64,000 nucleotides of DNA. Source: Alentia gelatinosa. Its lineage: Eukaryota > Annelida > Polychaeta > Phyllodocida > Polynoidae. The stretch spans positions 31,411,970-31,475,969 of the forward strand of contig OX465589.1 in NCBI GenBank assembly GCA_950022655.1. Reading direction: 5' to 3'. Position 1 is the first letter of the stretch; the number at the start of each line of letters is the position of its first letter. Positions 55,111 to 64,000 of this stretch are shown piece after piece. The translations under genes and the position numbers were made by a program. Below the pieces are notes generated by a model, which had not been told where the DNA came from, did not search any database, and saw only the letters and a list, made by a program, of their open reading frames with translations.

Positions 55111-55313
55111 ATGGATGGCTGAGGCGTGCTTTGGGCCTATTCCATATATAAGTTTAGCTCTAATTGATCTGCCTGTTGCTTATAATGTAAATTGATATCA
55201 CAGCTCTCTTCTTTTAAGTTTTTCCAATAGTTTCATCAATATTTAGATTCTCTTTTGCGGGATTTTCACCGTAGTTCGGTATTTGGAGGTGCTTGCGGCG
55301 CCCCCGAACCCAG

Positions 55314-55330
55314 CCCCCCCCCCCCCCCCC
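55314..55330. repeat. poly(C) tract, 17 nt
   Basis: An uninterrupted C run. Frames spanning it on either strand are artefacts. Confidence 0.9.
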
Positions 55331-55499
55331 TCGTGGGTTTTCTCGCCGTATTCCGGTACATAGAGCCGGTGGCGGGACAGACACGTGCCGCTGGCGGGTG
55401 GCGCGTGCCACTGTCGTGTGGCGGTCGGGTGCCATTTTTTCACCCGCACACGTCGGCTGTTAGGCTGTTGGGACCGCGAATATAGACCCCGGGTGGTTC

Positions 55500-58400
55500 A
55501 TGCGCCCACCCCCCACCCCCCTCCCACCACCACCCATACACACACACCCTGACCCTATCTGCTGAGATTAGGGGTGCATAGGGCTTCTACTACGTAATAT
55601 ATTGCAGTATACTGCGTATTTCGGTTTTTCTGCCTAATATTCCCCCCCTTATTCATGGATATTTAAAATATTTTCTGGATCTGAATTTAAACATTTAATA
55701 GTCCCCCCGCCTATTACATTGGGACTATGGCCACCTTCCTATCATGTGAATATTTAGGTTGTTTTCTGCGTTATCTATGCTGTGGTGCGTTTATATTTGA
55801 TGATTTAATATTCCATCGACTATTACCGTTGATTCTATAGCCATCAACATCACGTGCATATTTAAGCTATTTTCTGCGTTATCTCATCCAAGTGCAGGAT
55901 TTCTTGTGTTTCGGAACTTTCTTGATGCCGGGCGTTATTTTATCCCTAGCTTAACTCTGACGATTCTATCAACGATTTGGTTATCGTTGTGATGGGTCTG
56001 CTGTATTCCAGACTAGTCTTTAGTGATTATAGTCAGCTATTTGGAGATACCATTGTGAAATACTCTGGATTTGCGTGATTATGACTCCATTCCAGGCTAC
56101 CCCTCCTCTTTGGAGTTGGCGGTAACCACTCTTATGTATTCTATATCGGATGCATGGGACTTAATTTGGTGTTGCGCTGATTCTCCTGCAGTTGTCTGCT
56201 GTGGATTTGATGGAATTGGTTACAGAGCATTTGGTTTTGGGATTTGCTGTGATTTTTAACACTTATTTTTTCACAGTAGGTTCTTGCTATGGGTTATAGG
56301 CTCCTACTGTGGTTTGTGCAAAGGGACCTATGCTATTGATGGTTCTTGCAAACCCATTGCCCCTGTTGGTCCATTTTTCTGGAGAATTTCGTAGTGTGAC
56401 TGGGATATGTCCTAGCCCGTGATATATACACAGTCAGCCCTTTAACATAAAAAAGGGGCCTGTTTCAAAACCCTGCTGATTTCATGTCCATCTCTGAATT
56501 TTGTGGCTGTCTACACGGCTTATCTATAGACTGTTGTTACTGTTGGTGTCCCGTGATCGGTCTTATGGGTCTTGGGACACTCCTGTGACCACTTTGCCTT
56601 TTGGTTACCTCATATGACATCATCGGTATTTCGAATTTGTGTTGTGAAACAAAATTCTAGCCTCAAAAATGTTAAGATTAGGTGGCTTGATGCTTCAATT
56701 CTATTTTGGCTCTTTTGATTAACTGATATCTACAACATTGCGTTAATTGCTGCATATTTTGTATCTGTCTATGGTTCCTGGTGCTTTACCATCAAGCTAC
56801 TGTATATTGGGTTATCTGCACGGTCTATTAACAGCTAATCGCCCAGCTGGCCTCGATTAGGCTACCATCTCAGTCGTTTAGCTGCTGGGACGGCATATAG
56901 AATAGTCTTGAATAGGTCTCCATGGCTATTCCTAAATTATTCTGAATTTTTCTAAATTATTATTTTCTTTTCCAGAATTTGGGCATAGTTACTACTCTGG
57001 GATGTCCATACGATCAGATAGGATATGGATCTCATGGTTCTGCACGAGTAAAGTTGCGCGACGAACACATGCAATTTTTCATGCGGTGAAGGGTGACGAT
57101 ATTCACGGCCTAATAGTTACAATATCCAATTTGCTCCTCCCTGTTTAAAGTTTCTATTTCAGCCCCTTTACTATTGTCCTTGTTAGTGATCAATAATTTT
57201 CTGAATTTCAATAGTATCAATATTGTGTAAGTACTTTGATTTTGGTAATCTGGTGTTGTGATTGTGGTGTCCTGTGCGTTGCTTGCGTTGAGAATTTTTT
57301 TTTATATACCTAAGACCTAACATGATATTTTGGTCATTTTTACTATTACTTTCATTTTTTATACCTAGCTGTGCATGGTAGCCAACCATGATGCCTCGCC
57401 TTCTACCACTAATAGGTATCTGAGTGTGATTGTACGGTCATTGGGTTTCTCGCAGATATTCTCTGTGTGGTCTCCCTTACGTCCATTGGAGGTGCCTGTT
57501 TTAAGAGCCCTCATGCCGAAGAGAGGGATCTCCTTCACGGTCCAGTTTGCATCAAAGGTCAAGGTTGTTGCCGCACATTCTTCTAATTTTCAGGTTTTCT
57601 GCATTTTTATATTTCCATATTCTTTTACAGCTGCCCAGGCATTGGCACTATCTCTGGATGACTGCTAGACTTATTTGGCATCCATTTGTATTAGTGACCT
57701 CCTTTTCATTAACAGGTGGTTCTGACTGTCATGCTAGACAGAAACATTAGTCTAAGCAAGTAGACACCTTAACTCTTGTGTTATATTCTGGTTTCGGAAT
57801 ATTTATTTTAACGCAATCATTGATCTGTGTAAGCCTAGAGAAGTGAGGGTAAGGAATTGCTTGCCTGAAGGTTTTTCGGTCTTAAGGCATATTGAGTTCA
57901 TTGCCTGGCCCCTAGCCAGCTTCTCCGTGTCAGGAGATTGTTGGTTGGTAGACTACGAGAGCCCTGCTCGTGTTGGCAGGGGACCTCGCTTCCAGTAGGT
58001 ATTATGGTCTTTGCCGATGTATCCCACACTTCTCGGGATTCATCTCCTTTTGGCCTAGTCTTGGCTTGGTCCTTGCTGTTGGGTAGCTGTTTGCTATCCT
58101 TCCTTAGTGATTTGCATTTTATATTTGTCAATAACAGTTTGTCTATAGTTTTTCAATATGGCACATATTTGTCGTTCTCTCTGTGTTCTGTGTTGTCTCA
58201 TATGTGTCTCTTCCATCTTCGTATGCCCTATTACATCGACCTGGGCAAACATCGGTGCTTAGTCGAGAGGAGTTCCGTGTTGTCTTCAAGCCCGGATGCC
58301 TCATACCGACTGCTGATGCTGGTCATGTGGTGCAATCCTTTAGAGTGCACTTGCCACTTGCCACCTTTGCCCCGGCTTGTCTGCTTCTAGGCCGGTACCG

Positions 58401-58880
58401 CTTCTACGGTGCCCACGTCGTTTCTTTGATTGGTAAATGCAGCTTGGTTGTCTGTTGATACAGGCATCACTTTTGTATGTGCCTTGATTGGAGCTGAAAG
58501 AACTGCTGCAGCTACCACATTGCTTAGATCTGTGGCTTCTTGTGCTTCGGCACCTCCCTTGGCACCTCCCTCTGTCGGGATGACGGGGCTACTTGCCTCC
58601 AATTCCCCTAACCCATGTCTATGAACACTTGTCGCAGACATTCTCTTCTCATTGAACATTTCCTTCGGGAAATTTATATGGCTTTGGCTGTATAATGTGG
58701 ATGCATGTCAGTACTGCATGTATACCATTCTCACATAAAAGTAGGTACTAGAATTAAGTCCTTGCTGCCTGACTGTCAAGGCTGAAAAACAAAATAAGTT
58801 TGTGTGTCGTATTATTGCATGCTTTCACTATATAACCCTTTTTCCCGTGTTTGGTGTTTTTGTTGGTTTCTAACCCGAGT
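55500..58880. other. T-rich stretch without recognisable gene
   Basis: Several frames of 60-150 codons occur (for example 57938-58390) but show no domain, signal or repeat. A CACCCCCCACCCCCCTCCCACC tract is at about 55505-55530. Expected pol of the third gypsy element is not detectable here. Confidence 0.35.
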
Positions 58881-58882
58881 AA

Positions 58883-59029
58883 CTATTTTCAAAATTTAAG
58901 ATAAGTGATAAGGAACGAGTTGTTGTAAACACACTAGATGTCCATAATGTGGACATATACCGTGTTTCCAATCCCAAACCCCGAAGAGTGTACCGTAGTC
59001 AAATACGGCACAGGTATGGAGTACTATAA
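58883..59029 (+). pseudogene. C-terminal tail of a gypsy-type integrase
   Basis: The frame reads through VNTLDVHNVDIYRV and PRRVYRSQIRHRYG before TAA at 59027-59029. The pattern of a short strand-rich domain ending in (K/R)-x-x-H/Y-x-S-x-(I/L)-(K/R) resembles the end of gypsy pol proteins. Nothing of the upstream integrase core is visible. It may be the far end of the element whose gag lies at 47942-49340. Confidence 0.45.
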
Positions 59030-59199
59030 ATAAGTGAAAGGTTTTTGGATTATTCTGGTTATTTATTAAGTTTCATGTTTTATTAATTATTCACAAATAT
59101 GTATCAATGTGTTGTGTATTTATTATATTATTTAATAGTGTTTAGATAGCCACTGTATCAAGGTTCTAGCTATGTATCACTACCATGTATCACTTGAGG

Positions 59200-60627
59200 T
59201 TTGAGGTAGTACACCACTGAGTAACTACAGCAGCGCCAGTGCTCCCATAGGCGGGATTCACCTGTACTACAGTGGTTAAAATAGAGAAACGTCACCTATG
59301 ACTCATAGGGAAACCCCCTGCAGGCTTTCCCCGGTTCTAACTGAATATATTAACGCAGTCTCGCTGCCTATTGGTCTGGTGTGAGTTCATTGTGAAATTA
59401 CCCATGATCCTCTAGTAAATCCTCACTCTCTGAGCTGGATCCGCAGTGAGAGGATCTTCAGTCTCTAAACACACTTCGTGCTGAGTGCATGTGTCTCACC
59501 TACTCGAGCAGGGTGAGCACTATGCATACAGCATGCAGAATTGGTCTGAACTAGCGTTGTACTGCCAACTTCGCTGGCACACGTTAGACAGCAAGTAGCT
59601 CAGAATCCAGGGACTCTTCTGAGCGTACTGCCAATACTACACGGTTCTGATATACTACAAACACCACAGGACTTATCTCACCTTCACTTCTCATCTGTGA
59701 GAGTGAAGTGATCTTTGGATCTGAGATCTGACATTATCAGGAAATCATCTAGGAACTGAGATTGGTTGACTTTCTCATAGGGACTTGAGTCATTTCAGGA
59801 AATATCATTATTGGTGAGTTATGCCATCTATCTTTGTTGTATGCCATCCACTTACTCATTGTGTCTATGTGAGGTCATGTCTAGTCCATCATAGACTATG
59901 ATCTCACTCCACAGAACTATCTTATAAGAGACACTCATTGACAGTAACTATTGACACCAGAATGAGACACCTTGCCAGATTAGACCATGGGTCATATGAA
60001 CTGGCTTTGCTGTCAATACTATGAACTGTGTCCTGAACTTATATGTTTACCCAGAAATCCATCCTGGAAGAATTGTGAACTGTTGTGAATGTGAACACTG
60101 CTTATTAAATATATGAACCTTACTTCACTCTCTGACCTCTTTCCTATGAAGAAGACACGTAGAAATTAGCCAGATTATTATCAGATTAATTCTCAATATT
60201 AATTATCATATAATTAACATATGATTAATGATTCAATATTCCCTATGGTCCTCGTTGTCGAATTGGATTAATTTAGATTCTGGTAGACAATTCGACACAC
60301 TGCTGAGCGATGCTTTTCCTCCCCACGTTAATTGGTTAATTAACATTAACTAATTAACCCAATAGATTCGTATTCACGATATAATTAAGATTCAAGCCTA
60401 ATCCCCGCACTCTGCACTATAGCAGAACGGTGGGTTAGTTCTCCTACTGTCCACCAGACGTCTCTGACAACTGGCATGTAGTTAACAATAATCCGTATTC
60501 TCCTAGATGTCTGCACAACTCCGTACTTAAGAGTTTCCCATTCAATAGTCTATACCTCTACCTGAATTACGTTACCACTTCCACAATTATATCATATCGT
60601 TACGAATTAACCATACCACTACCAGAA
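59200..60627. other. possible LTR or untranslated element end
   Basis: Non-coding, balanced composition after the integrase tail, beginning near a purine-rich TTGAGGTTTGAGGTAG. It ends at the right copy of the 31-bp direct repeat. This is where a 3' LTR would be expected, but no second copy is present for comparison. Confidence 0.25.
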
Positions 60628-60658
60628 CAGTTTAACGGTTTTCAAACATCCTCAAATT
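60628..60658 (+). repeat. 31-bp direct repeat, right copy
   Basis: Identical to 47396-47426. A TTGGTGACAGCGTTGG sequence resembling a retrotransposon primer-binding site lies downstream at about 60848. Confidence 0.85.
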
Positions 60659-61253
60659 GAAATTCTGATGTCAGAAATGGAAATTTCAGCTATTTCTACA
60701 TGGGAATCCGAAATTATATTCAGTTTCTCCAATTATAAATCAGAAAACTGTGGTTCATTTTGTCGTAGTGTGCCAAGTCTATCGGGAGCGGAACTGTGCT
60801 TTACCCGGGGCGATAATCGGGAGTTTAGTAACCTCTGGAGGCTCTATTGGTGACAGCGTTGGGTTTTATCTCCCATTTTTACAGTCGCAGAATGACAAGA
60901 AGTAGACCGGAATTAATGTGAGGGAGACTCAGTGGAAAAATTGTCCGAGAGCTGTGTTCTGAGAGCGGCGCCTGTAAAGGAGAGCCATCTCCAGGTCAAG
61001 GAAGCCAGGCAGCAGGAAGTGGCGCTGCCGGGACGCGGGCATAACGGCCGTCAATACGGCAGACTGGCGTGCGAAGAGGAGTCGTGCAGAAAAGCGGCAG
61101 GACCCTTGGCAGAGGGAGCAGTGTGTCAGGAGTGTCTGCATCTAAGCAGTGTATCCGGGTGTATGGTGTAAGGGAGAGCGGCGTCCATGAGGAAAGCCAT
61201 CTCTGGACAGTGAGATCGTTGACGATTCATAGTCCGCATTTGGGTGACGTCCC

Positions 61254-61441
61254 CTCGTTGGACCACCGGCGGTGGGGGTCCCCTCGGTGGACCACCGGCG
61301 GTGGGGGTCCCCTCGGTGGACCAACCGGCGGTGGGGGTCCCCTCGGTGGACCACCGGCGGTGGGGGTCCCCTCGGTGGACCACCGGCGGTGGGGGTCCCC
61401 TCGGTGGACCACCGGCGGTGGGGGTCCCCTCGGTGGACCAC
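61254..61441. repeat. 29-bp GC-rich minisatellite
   Basis: About 6.5 copies of ACCGGCGGTGGGGGTCCCCT plus CGGTGGACC, nearly identical, with one copy carrying an extra A (about 61324). The unit contains a GGGGG/CCCC self-complementary core. All open frames here are repeat artefacts. Confidence 0.95.
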
Positions 61442-61499
61442 CTGCGGTGAAGGTCCTCAAGGCGGACCACACGCAGTGAAGGTCCTCAAGGTGACCGGA

Positions 61500-61558
61500 G
61501 GGTGGAGCGGCGCCTGGCCGGTGGAGCGGCGCCCGGCTGGTGGAGCGGCGCCTGGCCG
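61500..61558. repeat. short 19-bp array (GGTGGAGCGGCGCCTGGCC)
   Basis: Three 19-base units, the middle one GGTGGAGCGGCGCCCGGCT. Unit length and the GAGCGGCG core are shared with the large array that follows, so this is probably an ancestral or diverged part of it. Confidence 0.85.
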
Positions 61559-61576
61559 GTGAGGGTGGACCTTGAG

Positions 61577-62272
61577 GAGCGGCGACCGCCCGAGGGAGCG
61601 GCGACCGCCCGAGGGAGCGGCGACCGCCCGAGGGAGCGGCGACCGCCCGAGGGAGCGGCGACCGCCCGAGGGAGCGGCGACCGCCCGAGGGAGCGGCGAC
61701 CGCCCGAGGGAGCGGCGACCGCCCGAGGGAGCGGCGACCGCCCGAGGGAGCGGCGACCGCCCGAGGGAGCGGCGACCGCCCGAGGGAGCGGCGACCGCCC
61801 GAGGGAGCGGCGACCGCCCGAGGGAGCGGCGACCGCCCGAGGGAGCGGCGACCGCCCGAGGGAGCGCCGACCGCCCGAGGGAGCGCCGACCGCCCGAGGG
61901 AGCGCCGACCGCCCGAGGGAGCGCCGACCGCCCGAGGGAGCGCCGACCGCCCGAGGGAGCGCCGACCGCCCGAGGGAGCGCCGACCGCCCGAGGGAGCGC
62001 CGACCGCCCGAGGGAGCGCCGACCGCCCGAGGGAGCGCCGACCGCCCGAGGGAGCGCCGACCGCCCGAGGGAGCGCCGACCGCCCGAGGGAGCGCCGACC
62101 GCCCGAGGGAGCGCCGACCGCCCGAGGGAGCGCCGACCGCCCGAGGGAGCGCCGACCGCCCGAGGGAGCGCCGACCGCCCGAGGGAGCGCCGACCGCCCG
62201 AGGGAGCGCCGACCGCCCGAGGGAGCGCCGACCGCCCGAGGGAGCGCCGACCGCCCGAGGGAGCGCCGACCG
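61577..62272. repeat. 19-bp minisatellite in two homogeneous blocks
   Basis: About 36 tandem copies of GAGCGGCGACCGCCCGAGG (block 1, ~15 copies to about 61865) or GAGCGCCGACCGCCCGAGG (block 2, ~21 copies). The two blocks differ at one base and do not intermix. Because 19 is not a multiple of 3, every frame cycles through the same three phases and several frames on both strands stay open for up to 370 codons. These are not genes. Confidence 0.96.
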
Positions 62273-62389
62273 AGCGGCCGAGATGTGTCACTATATGAAA
62301 GCAGAAGAGACATCCCCAGTTTTGTATCTTGTACAGCATGGTCAGGTCGTTCTATATAAGTAGACGGAGACAGAAATCTTAAAGAGACT

Positions 62390-62647
62390 TAGGTCTGACC
62401 TTCCTCAAGAGGAAGCATGCAAGAACGGCTCGGTTGGTTGACTCAGGTGTATCGATTAGAGGCCCTATAACACGAAGTGCAACTAAATTAAACATTACCA
62501 TTCCTAGACCAAAACCGGAAGTCTTGAAAAAAAGCGCCCTTTTATCGTGGTGCCTCGAGCTGGAATAAACTACCTGAAAATATTAAGAAAATTGATGATA
62601 AAATTGCCTTCAAAAAGGCCATCCGCATGCTTGAAGAAGTGTCCTGA
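62390..62647 (+). pseudogene. LINE RT terminal fragment
   Basis: Translation includes KHARTARLVDSGVSIRGPIT, RPKPEVLKKSAL and, after a one-base shift in a T run near 62542, YRGASSWNKLPENIKKI. It stops at TGA 62645-62647. The TRS-x-x-x-L ... IP-x-PKPE ... KSAL-Y-x-GA-x-x-WN-x-LP-x-x-I order is the standard end of CR1/jockey-like LINE proteins. It belongs to a different family from the copies at 15.4 and 18.2 kb. Confidence 0.7.
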
Positions 62648-63192
62648 TGTAATTGAATCAAACACGGGCCATTGCTCGTCCGTTCGAAAAAGATTTTTTC
62701 GCATAACTCAGACCTTTGCTTAAGCAATGTGCATTACCTATGAGGCTGACCAAAACTGCCTAAATATGCAGTGCCAAACCTCAATATAGCTGTGTTTCAT
62801 TTACTACATCTGATTAGTACATATTCCCCACACTCCTTAGCTTGACCCCTGTGTTTTGTATTTGTATTTATGTACTTTTGTCATATTACTTTACTGTGTA
62901 TTTTATTATTGTGCCTATATTTGTTCCGTTGTTTGTGTACTTTATCTATTATTATCCCTTCATGTCAATCTCATTTGTTAAATACCATGTCCATAAAATC
63001 TATTTGTTCATCCATGAAATCTATATTCAAAATCCCGATCTGATTACACATTACACAAAACATTTGTGTGTAGCACTATACATGTAACTAAATAGGTTGG
63101 TCTCCTTCAATAGTCACTTTTACATTTTTGGGAAGATGGTAGAGCGAGGTTTTGTACCCTCGAATCTTTGTCCAATAAAAAAAAAAAAAAAA
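62648..63192 (+). mobile_element. LINE 3' UTR with poly(A) end
   Basis: After the LINE stop, about 530 non-coding bases end in CCAAT followed by 16 A (63177-63192), marking the 3' terminus of the LINE insertion. Confidence 0.6.
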
Positions 63193-63358
63193 GCTTCAAT
63201 ATGGTCTGCTGAGATCAATATTAGTCCAAAGTATTAGCCATTTTAGAAATATTACCATAAAACTGTCTAGATTGCATGGAAAAACTCCTAAAGGATCTAA
63301 AAAATTGCATTTATTTACTAACTTTGACTGAATTGTCGCAAAATTCTGAATATTGACC

Positions 63359-63384
63359 ATATATATATATATATATATATATAT
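63359..63384. repeat. (AT)n microsatellite
   Basis: About 12 TA dinucleotides in a row. A shorter (AT)n is at 63972-63987. Confidence 0.9.
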
Positions 63385-63466
63385 TTATCTCATCCCAGAT
63401 ATTTTCCATAGACTTAATAATGAGATGTCGTATCTAACGCCCATTACATATTTATGAAAAATATCC

Positions 63467-63525
63467 AATGGGAGATAATGTCACAAATGTTAGCCCATTA
63501 GTTAATATTAAGGGTGAGATAGATT
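63467..63525 (+). repeat. dispersed repeat shared with 7844-7901
   Basis: Matches the reverse complement of 7844-7901 over nearly its whole length. It directly precedes a foldback. Confidence 0.65.
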
Positions 63526-63527
63526 CA

Positions 63528-63669
63528 GAAACCCATTCAAGTTTAGGGTCAGAGCTCGATCCCATCTCATTTGAATCACATATTAATTCACTCGACTTCG
63601 CCTTGTGAATTACTACGTGATTCAAACTCGATGGGATACGGGCTCAGACCCTAAACTTTCATGGGTTTC
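63528..63669. repeat. foldback with ~52-bp arms
   Basis: GAAACCCATTCAAGTTTAGG (left arm from 63528, to 63579) pairs with the complement of 63617-63669 with about eight mismatches or gaps. A second inner pair, AATTCAC (63584) with GTGAATT (63605), extends the hairpin. No coding sequence. Confidence 0.8.
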
Positions 63670-63841
63670 CTCTATAGTATTAAAAAAGAAATTGGTGAGT
63701 GTTTGGTCTGTGTCCTCGTTCGCCATTGAGTTTGGAGTGCGCAGTAATATGAACAAGGCGATAGCCGAGTGAATATTCTGAAGCACTTCAAAGGAGATAA
63801 TGAACAGGGGACTCAGGCCAAGCACGAATATGTTTCTGATT

Positions 63842-63965
63842 TTATCTTAGCCTGGAAATAGTTATCCCTTTATCACCCGTTGAGAACGAGTTACCGTTCT
63901 CGCAAGCCTATTGAGAACGAGTTCGTAATGCTAAGCCTATGGACGTTTATACCAGGCTAAGATAA
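63842..63965. mobile_element. 124-bp mini-MITE
   Basis: TTATCTTAGCCTGG and CCAGGCTAAGATAA are perfect 14-bp inverted ends. The interior carries GAGAACGAGTT twice in direct orientation, plus CGTTCTCG in inverse orientation. No clear target duplication. Confidence 0.65.
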
Positions 63966-63987
63966 ATTTACATATATATATATATAT

Positions 63988-64000
63988 TGTGGCAGGAAGG
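63988..64000 (+). mobile_element. start of an element matching 46097, cut by window edge
   Basis: TGTGGCAGGAAGG, preceded by ATAT as at 46093-46096, gives a 17-base exact match to the start of the LTR candidate at 46097. Too short to classify. Confidence 0.4.

Noticed and set aside
57365..58460. Several 60-150-codon frames in the T-rich region
   Set aside because: No recognisable domains, starts or splice context; both strands are equally open.
61227..62363. Very long open frames (up to 370 codons) on both strands
   Set aside because: They follow a 19-bp tandem repeat; a unit length not divisible by three without stops keeps several frames open. No start context, domain or non-repeat coding sequence.
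1..64000. tRNA, rRNA and riboswitch genes
   Set aside because: No cloverleaf with A/B boxes or rRNA core sequence was recognised by eye; a tRNAscan/Rfam run would be decisive.

Overview
The window reads as nuclear DNA of an invertebrate animal, most likely a marine one (mollusc or other lophotrochozoan). This is inference. It rests on the mix of env-carrying Ty3/gypsy, DIRS and non-LTR elements, on abundant 3-bp-TSD DNA transposons and satellites, and on one split host gene. No bacterial gene organisation is present. Almost every coding stretch belongs to a mobile element and most are broken.

Region by region. (1) 1-4200: 3' part of an env-carrying Ty3/gypsy element, with the integrase end of pol, a broken fusion-type env, a polypurine tract and the start of the 3' LTR. 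(2) 4200-5760: degenerate ~200/410-bp tandem repeats. (3) 5900-9395: a non-LTR retrotransposon RT split by a 2,026-bp TIR element (TSD TTA), which holds a second TIR element (also TSD TTA). (4) ~9830-14270: a DIRS-type tyrosine-recombinase retrotransposon with gag, RT/RNase H and recombinase, each broken. (5) 15.4-27 kb: LINE tails, a ~182-bp satellite, several members of one TWA-TSD element family, a 31-bp minisatellite and candidate host exons. (6) 25440-43809: two exons of a host gene resembling the GM2-activator/ML lipid-binding family, separated by an 18-kb intron. The intron contains a complete but decayed Ty3/gypsy element (27928-43561). That element has itself been hit by a 699-bp TIR element beside its primer-binding site and by a 4.19-kb foldback element inside its RNase H region. 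It also carries an unusual accessory coding region between integrase and 3' LTR. (7) 44-47.4 kb: small MITEs, palindromes and a candidate LTR with a nested MITE. (8) 47.4-60.7 kb: a decayed gag, an integrase tail 10 kb away, an E-box/CCAAT-rich GC island and long AT-rich stretches without recognisable genes; this block is bounded by an exact 31-bp direct repeat. (9) 61.2-62.3 kb: 29-bp and 19-bp GC-rich minisatellites. (10) 62.4-64 kb: a LINE 3' end with poly(A), a foldback and a mini-MITE. The last 13 bases repeat the start of the 46.1-kb LTR candidate.

The genes do not form one pathway. The window records layered transposition in which target-site duplications allow relative dating. The one clear host gene survives around it, with correct splice sites and matching phase across the retrotransposon-filled intron.
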